This document shows, in pieces, positions 17,618 through 27,966 of a stretch of DNA of 64,000 bases. Made by a program: the position numbers and the translations under genes. The notes below the pieces were generated by a model, which saw nothing but the letters and a program-made list of their open reading frames with translations, did no database searches and was not told where the DNA came from. This DNA comes from an uncultured Vampirovibrio sp. (lineage in GTDB: Bacteria; Cyanobacteriota; Vampirovibrionia; Gastranaerophilales; Gastranaerophilaceae). The stretch lies in the NCBI GenBank assembly GCA_910583725.1, contig CAJTXZ010000003.1:20778-84777 (forward strand). Direction: 5' to 3'. Position 1 is the stretch's first letter, and every line of letters begins with the position of its first letter.

Positions 17618-19579
17618 ATGTCAAATATTAATAATATTAACGGTATTCAAAACGGACAGATAACAAAACCAATGCAGAATACAGGTACTGCAGTTGGCAA
17701 AGTACAAGAAGAGACTTATGGCAATAACAATGCTGTAGACAATAAGAATACAAAGAATGGTGATACTATTACTATTCCTTTATTAAATAAAGAAGTAAAA
17801 AAATCTACTGCAATAATAGGTGGAATAATAACAGGTTTAGTTGTTATAGGAGGAATAATAGCAGGTAAACATCATTTTGATGCAAAAAAATTAGCTGTTG
17901 CTGCAAATAATGCAGGTTCCGAGGGTCAAAAAGCCGGAGCTAATGGTGGTAATACGGGTAAAGCCGAACAGGGGGCTGGCGGTGCGGGCAGAAATAATGG
18001 CGATACGCCCATCGTAATAGTTGAAGAAGATAACGGCCTTATAAACGATGCAATAAAATTTGCCGATCTTGATTTTAAAACCAAAGGTAATCAAGGTAAA
18101 GCTGTTGTCAAGGAAACCGGCGAATTATACACGGGTGTTACCAAAAGAGAAATAAAAACAACAGGGCAAAACGGAGATGAAATCGTAAGAAATATTCAAT
18201 ATAAATACGATAATGGAGAATTAACACAAAGAACTGAAAAGTACATTGAAGATGGCAAAGAGATGGAAAAGGTGCTGGAGAGGCTCGGCAAACATCATTC
18301 AAGAGTATTTGTCAGAAACATCAATGATGGCAGCGCCAAAGTGCTCTTTGAACAGCATATGGAAAATGGTGTCTTGATTACAAAAAATAGTAATGGTGTA
18401 GAAACAAGGTATTCTAAAAAGATACTGAAAAATGGCAACGAAATACATGATGTAACAAAAAATGGTATCCAAACAACCGTTATAACAAATGGCAAACGAG
18501 GCAAAGAAGCAAGAGAAATAAAAAGAATAATCCTTGATACCGTTTCTAATAAAGATTTTGAAATATTAACAACTTTGGAACATCCTGTATATAAAAACGG
18601 AAGGGCTATTTATCAAAAGACAAAAACAAAAGAAAGCGATAAAATATCAGGTGAAGTCTATGCAACGATAATAGAAGGTGATAAAAAAATTATAATAGAT
18701 ACAAGGGGAGAACATATAACAACCACTAAACTGGAAGGGATTAAGCCCGACGGCGCGCCTGATATAGAAATGACAAAAAGAAAGCATAAACAAACAAATG
18801 CAACCGAAGGTAAAATAATCGACAGGATAAATAATAGCGAAACAAAATTTGCTAACGACGCTAATTCAAAATGGCGTTTTACTGCCAATGGCGATGGCAG
18901 CGAGGTTAATATACGCACAAATAAAAAAACCGAAAAAACCATAACAAAAACAACAAAGAATGGTGTACGAACAGTTGTCGAAACTGATAAAAGCGGAAAT
19001 TTTTTACGCGGCAGAAGATATATAAAAGATACTGATGGAAGAATCACTTTTATTGAAAATATTGATAAGGATAAAAATGCTACAGGCGGTATAAAAATAA
19101 ATCAAACAATTGCACGCGAGAATGGAGATACTGAACAATCACTCGTTTTATATCCATCAAATAAACAAATTTATATAAGAAAGCAAGAGGATATAGGCAC
19201 TTGGCAAACCAAAACGCCTGAGCATATTTATAACTATTTTTGCCTGCCTGATGGTACCTATAATCTTGATATCAGAAACCTGGATAATACCAGCAAAAAC
19301 ATATGTTTTTTACCGCAAGAAAACATGAGAAAAGATTATATCTATACCGATCTCGAAAATCCAGATAAAATAACACGGCTGTTCACTATACAATTTGATG
19401 ATTCTAAAAAGCCAATAAGTGCAAAAGAAGTGGTTTCGGCATCTCCAGATAAAGTGATAAGAAATATCGAAAAAGATGGACTGGAAAACATCTCGTGGCT
19501 TACCAAAGATGAACTTGAAGATAGATACTTTAATGCAAACACAATAGCAAAACGGATTTTAGACCGCAAAAATTTCTAA
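17618..19579 (+). CDS. Unknown single-span membrane protein with repeated strand-rich units
   Basis: This 653-residue protein begins 'MSNINNINGIQNG', a start style shared by other lineage-type proteins in the window. Residues 62-83 form one hydrophobic helix. A Gly/Asn/Ala-rich linker (about 95-128) follows. The rest is charged and made of loose repeats around 'NG..T.V.T..G', such as 'KNGIQTTVITNGKRGKE' and 'KNGVRTVVETDKSGNFLRG', suggesting stacked beta-hairpins. I do not recognise a family. The layout suggests an anchored extracytoplasmic protein, but topology is not certain. AAGGAAAA precedes the ATG. Confidence 0.75.
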   Translation: MSNINNINGIQNGQITKPMQNTGTAVGKVQEETYGNNNAVDNKNTKNGDTITIPLLNKEVKKSTAIIGGIITGLVVIGGIIAGKHHFDAKKLAVAANNAGSEGQKAGANGGNTGKAEQGAGGAGRNNGDTPIVIVEEDNGLINDAIKFADLDFKTKGNQGKAVVKETGELYTGVTKREIKTTGQNGDEIVRNIQYKYDNGELTQRTEKYIEDGKEMEKVLERLGKHHSRVFVRNINDGSAKVLFEQHMENGVLITKNSNGVETRYSKKILKNGNEIHDVTKNGIQTTVITNGKRGKEAREIKRIILDTVSNKDFEILTTLEHPVYKNGRAIYQKTKTKESDKISGEVYATIIEGDKKIIIDTRGEHITTTKLEGIKPDGAPDIEMTKRKHKQTNATEGKIIDRINNSETKFANDANSKWRFTANGDGSEVNIRTNKKTEKTITKTTKNGVRTVVETDKSGNFLRGRRYIKDTDGRITFIENIDKDKNATGGIKINQTIARENGDTEQSLVLYPSNKQIYIRKQEDIGTWQTKTPEHIYNYFCLPDGTYNLDIRNLDNTSKNICFLPQENMRKDYIYTDLENPDKITRLFTIQFDDSKKPISAKEVVSASPDKVIRNIEKDGLENISWLTKDELEDRYFNANTIAKRILDRKNF

Positions 19580-19911
19580 ATCGCTTTTAATATTTTATAT
19601 TGAATAACAGCAAATATAAGCAGTGCAAAAACGCCTGCCAGAAGCGAATACTCAAATTTTTGTGATTTATTTAAAATAGAAAGCACAACAACTAAAAAAA
19701 TGCCTGTTGGAAGAATTCCAAAAATAGCAGCACGCACAAAATTTGATAACTGTGTTGTATCTGTTTTTTCAAAATGCAGCCAAAGAAGTGATAATACAAT
19801 ATTTACAGGCATCATAGCAATTAATCCGCCAAGAAAAGATGTCTTTTTTGCAATAAATGTGATTAATACTATAAAACAAGCTGAAATAAGTGCTTTTAAA
19901 AACAAGAACAT
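19576..19911 (-). CDS. Small four-helix membrane protein, DUF3147-like
   Basis: These 111 residues are almost entirely hydrophobic, with about four membrane segments. 'GGLIAMMPVNIVLSLLWLH' resembles the DUF3147 family, whose function is unknown to me. It converges with the preceding gene (4-nt overlap of ends). The promoter region carries a long palindrome of DtxR/MntR-like appearance, hinting at metal-responsive expression. GGGGAAG lies 3-9 nt before the ATG. Confidence 0.75.
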   Translation of the reverse strand: MFLFLKALISACFIVLITFIAKKTSFLGGLIAMMPVNIVLSLLWLHFEKTDTTQLSNFVRAAIFGILPTGIFLVVVLSILNKSQKFEYSLLAGVFALLIFAVIQYKILKAI

Positions 19912-19919
19912 ATCTTCCC

Positions 19920-19974
19920 CTATTTGTTAGGTTTACCTAACAAATAGGATAGCCTAACAATAAAATTTTGTCAA
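19920..19974 (-). promoter_or_regulatory. Promoter with DtxR/MntR-like palindromic operator
   Basis: On the minus strand -35 TTGACA (19974-19969) and -10 TATCCT (19951-19946) are separated by 17 bp. Directly downstream, over the expected start site, is a perfect palindrome with 13-bp arms (19920-19932 and 19935-19947) around TT. Its core TTAGGTTTACCTAA resembles operators of the DtxR/IdeR/MntR metal-repressor family. A further half-site TTAGGC lies inside the spacer at 19952-19957. Confidence 0.7.
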
Positions 19975-20117
19975 CCCAAGGAGATAATAAGAATAAGGCA
20001 GTGCGCATAAAGTAAAATACACAAAACAATTAGCGACTTACTGCCAATTTGGAATGCGCAGCAAGTCGCTAATCAATAAGCCATAAATCCATCAATACAA
20101 GTTTAGAGATTTAAAAA

Positions 20118-21548
20118 TTAAAACTTAAAATCTCTCTCACCTGAGTGAATTTTTTCTAAATTTTCTTTAACCTTCGCCCGGATTGACTCATCCTTAATAG
20201 TTTCAACTTCCTTTAAAAGAAGCTTTTCACCAAGAGCCTTCGTGCCAACAGAGGCATAATCCTCAAGATATTCTTTAAGTGTCATAATAGCATTAGGATG
20301 ACAGAAATTATGAATTTGTTGCTTTTTGCAGATTTCCATAAACCTTTCACCCGTCCTACCTTCCCTATAGCAGGATGTGCAAAAACTTGGCAGATATCCT
20401 AATTCAATAAGCCATTTGATAACATCATCCAAAGGCCGCCTGTCTGAAACATCAAACTGGGCAGAGTTTTCATCTTCGGGTGCCGGGTTAAAATATCCGC
20501 CCACACTTGTTTTAGAGCCTCCGCTTATTTGTGAAACACCAAGCGTTAAAAGTTTTTTCCGGCACTCAGCGGTTTCTCTTGTTGAAATAATCATGCCGGT
20601 ATAAGGTACGGCAATCCTGATACACGCAACAATTTTTGCAAAAATTTCATCGTCTATGCCATTATCAAATGTGCTTGGGTCAATATCATCAGCCTTCTTG
20701 ATTCTTGGAACACTGATAGCATGAGGGCCTACGCCGTATGCAGCCTCAAGGTGCTCAGAATGCATTAAAAGGGCTGAAAATTCATATCTGTATAGTTCAA
20801 GCCCAAATAAAACGCCAAGGCTTACATCATCAATTCCTGCCTGCATTGCCCTGTCCATAGCCTCTGTATGATATTTATAATTATGCTTAGGGCCTGTAGG
20901 ATGTAGCCTTTCATAACTTTCCTTATTGTAAGTTTCCTGAAACAAAATATAGGTACCTATTCCTGCTTCATGAAGCTTTTTATAATTTTCAACGGTTGTT
21001 GCCGCAATATTCACATTCACACGGCGAATAGAACCGTTTTTGTGCTTTACAGAATAAATCGTCTTAATGGATTCTAAAATATATTCAATAGGATTGTTGA
21101 CTGGGTCTTCGCCCGCTTCAATTGCTATTCTTTTATGCCCTAAATCCTGCAGAGCCTCAGTTTCGCGGCGAATTTGTTCCTGTGTCAGTTTAATTCTTGG
21201 AATATTTTTATTGACATAATGATAAGGACAGTATACACAGCCATTTACGCAATAATTAGAAAGGTATAATGGAGCAAAAAGCACAATACGGTTGCCGTAA
21301 TAGTCATTTTTGATTTCACGGGCGAGTGCATAAATTTCTTCAACCTTTTCAGGAATATTGCAATCCAATAAAACTGCAGCTTCCCTATGGCTTAAGCCTT
21401 TTTTAAGGCGTGCTTTTTTTAATATTTCATCAACAAGTTTAATATTATTCTTGTTTTTGTCTGCATACTCAAGAGATGCTAAAACCTCGCTGTGGCAAAT
21501 AAATTCATCAGCATCGTTTGATTTTGGATTATACATAATGTCATTCAC
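20118..21548 (-). CDS. hydG: [FeFe]-hydrogenase maturase HydG (radical SAM tyrosine lyase)
   Basis: This 476-residue enzyme cleaves tyrosine to make the CO and CN ligands of the hydrogenase H-cluster. The radical-SAM cluster motif is C100-x3-C104-x2-C107 ('NYCVNGCVYCPYH'). 'AIEAGEDPVNNPIEYIL' and 'RLHPTGPKHNYKYH' are HydG-typical. The C-terminal auxiliary cluster motif C-x2-C-x22-C ('FCTSCYREGRTGERF' then 'NFCHP') separates it from ThiH, which lacks this motif. No hydE, hydF or hydrogenase gene is in the window. It implies fermentative H2 metabolism. Confidence 0.93.
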   Translation of the reverse strand: MNDIMYNPKSNDADEFICHSEVLASLEYADKNKNNIKLVDEILKKARLKKGLSHREAAVLLDCNIPEKVEEIYALAREIKNDYYGNRIVLFAPLYLSNYCVNGCVYCPYHYVNKNIPRIKLTQEQIRRETEALQDLGHKRIAIEAGEDPVNNPIEYILESIKTIYSVKHKNGSIRRVNVNIAATTVENYKKLHEAGIGTYILFQETYNKESYERLHPTGPKHNYKYHTEAMDRAMQAGIDDVSLGVLFGLELYRYEFSALLMHSEHLEAAYGVGPHAISVPRIKKADDIDPSTFDNGIDDEIFAKIVACIRIAVPYTGMIISTRETAECRKKLLTLGVSQISGGSKTSVGGYFNPAPEDENSAQFDVSDRRPLDDVIKWLIELGYLPSFCTSCYREGRTGERFMEICKKQQIHNFCHPNAIMTLKEYLEDYASVGTKALGEKLLLKEVETIKDESIRAKVKENLEKIHSGERDFKF

Positions 21549-21617
21549 TCCTCAATTTTTATAATACTCCTTGAAAGATAAAAGTAAACAAGAGACAAGT
21601 TTACATTTTAGGAAAAA

Positions 21618-22502
21618 ATGAGAAAAAATGTTAGGATAAAACAGATGAATAAATATTTAAAATTAATCAGAATAAAACAATGGATAAAAAATGCGGTCGT
21701 TTTTATACCATTAATTTTTTCATTAAGTTTTAAAGAGCCAAGCCTTATATTAAATGCCTTCCTTGTATTTATAGCTTTTTCCCTCTGTGCTTCAGGTGTA
21801 TATATAAGAAACGATTTAGCTGATGCACTAAAAGATAAAAATCATCCAAAAAAGAAATTTCGCCCAATTCCAAGCGGCCAGGTAAAAATGCACACTGCGC
21901 ATTTTTTATCCATCATTATGTTTTTGTTAAGTTTTATTATAATTTATCCTCTGGGCATTAAATGTTTTGCAATCATATGCCTTTATATTTTTATTAACTA
22001 TCTCTACACAAAACGCTTAAAGCAAATACCAATACTTGATATAGGCTGTATTACCTTTGGATTTATATTAAGGGTTTTAGCGGGATGTTTTGCAATTTCA
22101 GTACTTCCATCCGTTTATTTAATTCTTGCAACCTTCTTTGCATCCACATTTTTTGGATTTTACAAAAGAATGCTTGAAATTAATCTTAAAACAAACGATA
22201 CAAGAGAGGTATTATCAAAATATAACAGAAAAATATTAGAAAACTACATTCAGCTCTCAGCTGCACTTTTTATAGCCTTTTATACCTTTTATACCATAAA
22301 CAGAGAGCAAAAAGACGCTATGCAAACAGAATATCTTTATCTTAGTGTTTTTCCGCTCGTTTATATTATTTTTAGGCTCATATTTCTTTTACATAAAGAG
22401 AATAATAATGATGACCCCTCTGAGCTTTTTTATTCAGATAAACATATACAAATATCAGCGCTATTGTATATGTTTATAATTACAATAATTACAATATGTT
22501 AA
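21618..22502 (+). CDS. UbiA-family prenyltransferase (DPPR-synthase-like)
   Basis: This 294-residue polytopic membrane protein has a UbiA-superfamily aspartate-rich motif 'RNDLADALKDKNHPKKKFRP' and 'NYLYTKRLKQIPILDI'. The closest match in layout is decaprenyl-phosphate phosphoribose synthase, which makes prenyl-phosphate-linked sugar donors for envelope glycans. That fits the glycosyltransferase-like gene 18 nt downstream. A start at 21645 (MNKYLKLIRIKQWIKN) with AGGA upstream is equally possible and better matches the family. Confidence 0.82.
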   Translation: MRKNVRIKQMNKYLKLIRIKQWIKNAVVFIPLIFSLSFKEPSLILNAFLVFIAFSLCASGVYIRNDLADALKDKNHPKKKFRPIPSGQVKMHTAHFLSIIMFLLSFIIIYPLGIKCFAIICLYIFINYLYTKRLKQIPILDIGCITFGFILRVLAGCFAISVLPSVYLILATFFASTFFGFYKRMLEINLKTNDTREVLSKYNRKILENYIQLSAALFIAFYTFYTINREQKDAMQTEYLYLSVFPLVYIIFRLIFLLHKENNNDDPSELFYSDKHIQISALLYMFIITIITIC

Positions 22503-22520
22503 ATCATAGGATATTCTTTA

Positions 22521-24218
22521 ATGAACAATAAAATAATATCATTATTAAAAAGCGTTTATTTTTCATCCCTTGCTAGTATTTTTCTATTATTTTTCTTGAG
22601 CTTTACGGGCTTTATTTTTCATCTTACAATCTCCCCGCTATATACTATAATTTCTTTGGCTTTTTTCATAATATACATTATCTATTTGCTAAATAAAAAC
22701 GGTTTCAATAGGACAGCCATTTTAAAAACAGTATTTATAGCACTTCTAACATTAATTATCACAGGATTTATCTCATACATCTTAATTGATAAAAGCTGGG
22801 ATGGCAGGTGGTACCACCAGACGGCAATCATATTTTTAAAAAACGGCTGGAACCCTGTTTATGATAATATTTATGATTTTTCTAAAAACATATTCAACAA
22901 TCATTTTGCGGCTAGCGGAGGGCTAATTTGGGTGGAGCATTACACTAAATTTTCAGAAATTATGGCAGCAAACATTTATGCCCTCACCCAAAAAATCGAA
23001 ACAGGAAAAATAATCAACTACATTTTTGCACTTCTAACCTTCATCCACTCCCTTGTTACGCTTAATAATATTTACAAAAAAAATTTAAAGCTAAACATTT
23101 TTACATCAGCTTTGATAATCCTAAATCCTGTCGTAATATGCCAAATTGCAACCTACTATGTTGACGGGCTTATGTATCTTGCCTTTGTAAATATAATCTT
23201 TTCAATGATAAATATAGAGATAGATTTATCTAAAAAACTGCATACATTAAGTCTAGTAATAAATCTTGTAATCTTTTCAAACATAAAAATGTCCGGGCTT
23301 CCTTATGCATTCCTGATTTTATTAATCTGGCTCATATATCTTTTTGTGACCAAAAATAAAGAAATGGTGACAAAATTTTTCATGCCTGCTCTAAGTATAT
23401 TTGTCATACTCATAATGCTCTCAGGAATTAACCCATACCTTTCAAACATAAAAACAGGCGGTCATATATTTTACCCCGTTATGGGACAAAAAAAGATAGA
23501 AATTATAGAAATGAACACGCCGGAGGTAATAAGACACAAGGATTTAATCTATAAGCTTTTTTATTCAACTTTCGGAAAAGAAACAAATTTAACATCAGAT
23601 TCAACTCCAAAATTCAAAGTTCCCCTTAAGATTGCAAACAAGAAATTATTTTCAGACGCAGACGTTAGAATAGGCGGATTTGGCCACTTTTGGAGTGCCA
23701 TTATTCTTGTTGTGGCAACACTTATGTTCGGGCTGAGGTTCAAAGATAAAAATTTAAAGAAAATATTCATATTTTTAATGGCAGAATGCCTTATTGCCGT
23801 TATTATTAATCCTGAGGCCTGGTGGGCAAGATATGTGCCATGGCTCTGGCTTTTACCTGTCATTGTAGGATATTTTTCATTTTTAGAGGCCGGCAAAAAT
23901 AGCAAAAGAAAGAAACTTAGCATTTTTATTTTAATAATTATAGTGGCAAATAGTTTAATCGTCTTGTATGAAAACTTCCATGCCACACTTAAAAGTACCA
24001 GAAAAACATCCAAATACCTTGGTAGAATTACAAAAACAGTAAAACTTTATGAAAACCAGGATAAAAGAAGCTCTGATACAAGCTACATTATAAAACTACA
24101 GGAGAGAAATATAGACTATACATTTGTTTGTGATGAAACATATAAAAACGGGTGCTATGAGCCTATTATCGAAAATTCAGACGGCAGACTTTTTATTGAG
24201 TGTGATAGTTATAAATAA
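22521..24218 (+). CDS. Polytopic membrane glycosyltransferase-like protein
   Basis: This 565-residue protein has about ten membrane helices. After helix three, 'SWDGRWYHQTAIIFLKNGWN' lies in the first large loop and resembles the acidic loop of GT-C lipid-linked sugar transferases. 'YYVDGLMYLAF' is a second acidic spot. The C-terminal 90 residues are soluble. It is placed directly after a UbiA-type lipid carrier enzyme, so I infer transfer of a prenyl-phosphate-linked sugar to an envelope acceptor. The exact family is uncertain. Confidence 0.65.
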   Translation: MNNKIISLLKSVYFSSLASIFLLFFLSFTGFIFHLTISPLYTIISLAFFIIYIIYLLNKNGFNRTAILKTVFIALLTLIITGFISYILIDKSWDGRWYHQTAIIFLKNGWNPVYDNIYDFSKNIFNNHFAASGGLIWVEHYTKFSEIMAANIYALTQKIETGKIINYIFALLTFIHSLVTLNNIYKKNLKLNIFTSALIILNPVVICQIATYYVDGLMYLAFVNIIFSMINIEIDLSKKLHTLSLVINLVIFSNIKMSGLPYAFLILLIWLIYLFVTKNKEMVTKFFMPALSIFVILIMLSGINPYLSNIKTGGHIFYPVMGQKKIEIIEMNTPEVIRHKDLIYKLFYSTFGKETNLTSDSTPKFKVPLKIANKKLFSDADVRIGGFGHFWSAIILVVATLMFGLRFKDKNLKKIFIFLMAECLIAVIINPEAWWARYVPWLWLLPVIVGYFSFLEAGKNSKRKKLSIFILIIIVANSLIVLYENFHATLKSTRKTSKYLGRITKTVKLYENQDKRSSDTSYIIKLQERNIDYTFVCDETYKNGCYEPIIENSDGRLFIECDSYK

Positions 24219-24298
24219 ATCTAACCACTCGGAGTTATGGAAGAATTCATCATTTTAAATTACAATTAAATATCAATAAACATTGAAACTTAATTCTA

Positions 24299-26707
24299 AT
24301 GAAAAAAATAAAAATAATCTTAATATCAATTTTTTGTCTTGCAATACTGGTTTTATCCGGATTATATTTCGGTGCACTCTTTATTTTACCTGGGGTCTTA
24401 AATTCTCCAAACACAGCCATAAAAATCCAAAAGTATGCAAATGAAAAATTTCACACAGTAATTCTCATTGACAACCTTAAATTTTCATCAAACCCGGGGC
24501 TTTTTCTTGATGTAAAAGCGGACAAAATTTCATTCAAAGGAACAGAAGAAAAAGATGCTGCAATCTTTAAAAGTGTCAGCGGCAGAATAGGCTTAGGAGG
24601 GATTAAAAATTTAAATGCAGATTACTTATATTTTAACAGCAATAATCTAAAGAAAAATAAAAACAGCAAACAAAGATTTGACCCGGCAAAACTCCCACAA
24701 ATGCATATAGCAAAGGGTGAAATATATCTTGACAATGTTTTTGAAGCAAAAATCAATGATTTAAATATTTTAAAATCCACAGGCGGCAAACAAATAGATT
24801 TTAAGGGCAAAATAATATCAAGAAAAAGGTTTGCCATCTTTAAAGAATATAAGGCAGATGCAGAAGGCCACTTCAAAATTAAAAAAAATAAAACAGCAAA
24901 CCTCCTTGTATTCGGCGTATTGATTGCAGACAACCTAAACGGCACAACGGATATATCGCTCCTTCCTAATGTACCGGCTCATTTTGACAGAGAAGTGTTC
25001 CGTTTTGATGGAAAAAATGTAAAGTCAGAAGCTATTGGCACACTTGGAGGCGAAAAAGTTTATCATAATTTTGAAATAAATAATTTTTTATTAGATAAAA
25101 GAGAATCAAAAGGAAGCGTATATTCAAATGTCACTCAAAAAGTTGTAAAATTTATGCCAAATTTTCAAATACAAAATTCTGCAAGCATAAAGGTTGATTA
25201 CGATGTTAAAAATAAAAAGAATGGCATAAATTATACAATAAATCTAAAAAAAGGCTCTGATATTTTCTATAAAGGTGCTTATTTTGGCCTAAGAGATAAA
25301 GATAGAAAAATTTATATAGAAACACTAAAAGACGGCAGTAATTTATACATCACAAATTACAACTATTCAACCGTTGAAAATGAGAGAAATTTCCTAATTT
25401 TAAATGGCGACGCCAAGTTTGTAAAAATCAAAAATCATTTTCAACCAAAGTATTTGGCGATAAAAACAAACGGCTGGGCGCCAGCCTCTACTACCGGCTC
25501 TTTTAACAGATACATTGCAGGGGGAAGCTATAAGGGCGATATTTACTATGATTTTCCTGAAAATATAGTAACTGGAAATTTTGCAATAAAAGATTTTACA
25601 CACAAAGATTTTTATGTTGAAAAAGCAGAAATAAATGCTGACAAAAATTTTATAAATATTCTTGCAAACGGAACATACAGAAGAGAAGCCTTTAGATGTA
25701 AACTGCGAGCAAAAAACAAACTGGATGAAATGGATAAAAGGGTCGTTATCTATGATATGGACCTTTTTCTTGACAAATACAAATTCAGAAAAAAACGCTC
25801 GGGTAAAAATTTTCTTCCACGTAAAAATGCAAAACGCCATCGCTTAAGAAAATTGGCATCAAAGGTAAGAAATATAGATATTGCAATTGACAACTGGACG
25901 GTGACAGCCGGAAGTATTATATATGATAACGTCATACTAAAAGATGTAAAACTAATTGGCAGTTTAAAAAATGATATATTTAAATTTTCAACATCCAAAA
26001 TAGCCTTTGCGCAAGGCACCTTATCTGCAAACGGCCAATATGACTTCAAACATAAAAACTCCGAGATTGATTTCTTTGCGAAAAATGTAAACTCTAATAT
26101 TGCAGCAGCATTGCTTTTTAACTTACCTGGACAAGTGGAGGGCACAGCAGACGGCACTCTCAATATAAATACCCACAATAAACTTGAAGATATTCAGGCT
26201 TATGTGACATTCAAAATAAACGATGGTTATCTGCCCAAAATCGGTACCAAAGAATTTTTATTTAGACATAATAATAAAAAATTCAAAATATCAGACATAA
26301 TAAATATCAAAGGAAGAAATAAACAGAATCTAAGTTCTGATATAACAGGCAGCCTGTATATGGATAACTACAGACTAAAAGATATAAAATTAACCTCAAA
26401 ACAAAGATATCTCGCACTGTTAATTGAGGGAAATTACGACATATTAAACGGAACTGCAGACCTAATGCTTTTTGGCAAATACAACTCTGCAGCTCAAAAA
26501 GGTATAAAAATATTTTTTATACCAATATCATTTGTAATGAAATTTTTGTTTAAACCTGAAAATACCTTTAAAAATTATAAGACAAAGCTTGAAAAGATTC
26601 CGCCGATTGACGCAAAAACAATAGAAACCAATTATTTCAGAGTTAAGCTAAACGGTAATCTCATCCAAAACGATATCAATGTAGAGATGAAAAGTATCAT
26701 AGAATAA
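24299..26707 (+). CDS. AsmA-like envelope protein
   Basis: This 802-residue protein has one N-terminal membrane helix (about 4-29). A long beta-rich, Lys/Asn-rich body follows, with AsmA-like features: 'LDVKADKISFKG' early, and 'DFFAKNVNSNIAAALLFNLP' and 'GTADGTLNINTHNKLED' late. AsmA/TamB-like proteins form lipid-conducting bridges in the periplasm of Gram-negative-type cells, so its presence supports a double-membrane envelope. It follows the UbiA and glycosyltransferase genes by 80 bp. Confidence 0.7.
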   Translation: MKKIKIILISIFCLAILVLSGLYFGALFILPGVLNSPNTAIKIQKYANEKFHTVILIDNLKFSSNPGLFLDVKADKISFKGTEEKDAAIFKSVSGRIGLGGIKNLNADYLYFNSNNLKKNKNSKQRFDPAKLPQMHIAKGEIYLDNVFEAKINDLNILKSTGGKQIDFKGKIISRKRFAIFKEYKADAEGHFKIKKNKTANLLVFGVLIADNLNGTTDISLLPNVPAHFDREVFRFDGKNVKSEAIGTLGGEKVYHNFEINNFLLDKRESKGSVYSNVTQKVVKFMPNFQIQNSASIKVDYDVKNKKNGINYTINLKKGSDIFYKGAYFGLRDKDRKIYIETLKDGSNLYITNYNYSTVENERNFLILNGDAKFVKIKNHFQPKYLAIKTNGWAPASTTGSFNRYIAGGSYKGDIYYDFPENIVTGNFAIKDFTHKDFYVEKAEINADKNFINILANGTYRREAFRCKLRAKNKLDEMDKRVVIYDMDLFLDKYKFRKKRSGKNFLPRKNAKRHRLRKLASKVRNIDIAIDNWTVTAGSIIYDNVILKDVKLIGSLKNDIFKFSTSKIAFAQGTLSANGQYDFKHKNSEIDFFAKNVNSNIAAALLFNLPGQVEGTADGTLNINTHNKLEDIQAYVTFKINDGYLPKIGTKEFLFRHNNKKFKISDIINIKGRNKQNLSSDITGSLYMDNYRLKDIKLTSKQRYLALLIEGNYDILNGTADLMLFGKYNSAAQKGIKIFFIPISFVMKFLFKPENTFKNYKTKLEKIPPIDAKTIETNYFRVKLNGNLIQNDINVEMKSIIE

Positions 26708-26798
26708 TTTAAAAAGGTAATTATATGTAAATTTTTATTAACATAATTCAAGTTAATACCTTCTAATGCCGAATAAATACACAAGGAAGGATAAAATT

Positions 26799-27872
26799 AT
26801 GCTCAGAGAAATTGATAATATAAGCGGAAATACTCAAAATATCAAGATAACTGCTCCAAAAAGCACAGAGAGTGTCCAAACCGCAGCATTAAAACAAACA
26901 GAAAAAACAAACGAGGATGAATTCCTTGAAATTAAAACTGCTGCAGACACCAAGGAAGACGGACAAAAAGATAAAATAGACTCACTTCGAATGGAATTTC
27001 TTGAAGAACAGAACGAATATTTTAAGGAGCAAGAAGAATTAATCTCCCTTCAAAAAGAATGCCGGGATTTAAAAAATGAAATTGCAAAATACAAAAAAGA
27101 TAAAAAAAATACAAAAAGCTTAAACTCAAAGCTAAGCTCTATTAACCAGCAAATAATTATAACAAGAAGAAATATACGAGCATGCAGAGATAATATGTGC
27201 AATATAAATATCCAGATGTTAAATATGATAAATACTATTTCAAATTCCACTGCAAGTTTAAATTCAATAAGTATACTTGAGCCAGTTGCACAAAAAACAG
27301 ATTCACCTGAGGCAAATATTAAATACAACGGAGAATCAATCCCCAAGGCATTGGCGCAAAAACTAGACGCTAAACTCGGAGAAGGGTTTAGTAAAAAATG
27401 TGAAAGCACGGCAGCGAAAATAAATTGTAATGTTAATGATTTACTTGCAATGATGTACAGCGAATCGCAAATAAGTCCTAATGCAAAAAACAGCTCCGGG
27501 GCAGTAGGTTTGATACAGTTTATGCCATCCACATTAAGTGCAAATGGATATTCATCCTCCAGTGTTGCCAATATGTCAGCAGTAAAACAGCTGGATGTCG
27601 TTGCTGATATTATGGTAAAATCCAAACTGATGAGCGGCTATTCAAAAGATGACAAAATTGACGCAGGAAGCCTATATGCTATATGTTTTCTTCCTGCAGC
27701 AGCAAAAAGCGAAGTACTGTGCTCAAAAACAGGAAAATTAAGCTGGGCCTATAAGGCAAACTCCGCATTAGACCTTAATTCAGACGGGAATATTTCAAAA
27801 AGCGATTTAGCAACAAGATTAAATGGCAAATACACCGAAATGCTAAAATCATTTAATATAAAAAACACATAA
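26799..27872 (+). CDS. Lytic transglycosylase (SLT domain) with N-terminal coiled coil
   Basis: This 357-residue protein cleaves peptidoglycan strands. Residues 60-150 form a Glu/Lys-rich coiled coil. The SLT domain is at about 200-330 with catalytic Glu222 ('MMYSESQ') and 'GAVGLIQFMPSTL' at 235-246. Near 331-345 the sequence 'DLNSDGNISKSDL' is an EF-hand-like calcium loop. No classical signal peptide is visible. I start at 26799 because AAGGAAGGA lies 7 nt before it; an upstream ATG at 26766 lacks a ribosome site. Confidence 0.85.
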   Translation: MLREIDNISGNTQNIKITAPKSTESVQTAALKQTEKTNEDEFLEIKTAADTKEDGQKDKIDSLRMEFLEEQNEYFKEQEELISLQKECRDLKNEIAKYKKDKKNTKSLNSKLSSINQQIIITRRNIRACRDNMCNINIQMLNMINTISNSTASLNSISILEPVAQKTDSPEANIKYNGESIPKALAQKLDAKLGEGFSKKCESTAAKINCNVNDLLAMMYSESQISPNAKNSSGAVGLIQFMPSTLSANGYSSSSVANMSAVKQLDVVADIMVKSKLMSGYSKDDKIDAGSLYAICFLPAAAKSEVLCSKTGKLSWAYKANSALDLNSDGNISKSDLATRLNGKYTEMLKSFNIKNT

Positions 27873-27895
27873 CTGCAAAAATATATTTCAAAAAA

Positions 27896-27966
27896 CTCCC
27901 GGACATGGATTCGAACCACGATTAGATGATCCAGAGTCATCTGTCCTACCATTAGACGATCCGGGA
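27896..27966 (-). tRNA. tRNA-Gln(CTG)
   Basis: A 71-nt cloverleaf: acceptor TCCCGGA with TCCGGGA plus discriminator G, short D-arm CGTCTAATGGTAGGACA, anticodon stem GATGA/TCATC around loop CTCTGGA (anticodon CTG), and T-arm TGGTTCGAATCCA. CCA is not encoded. Confidence 0.92.
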
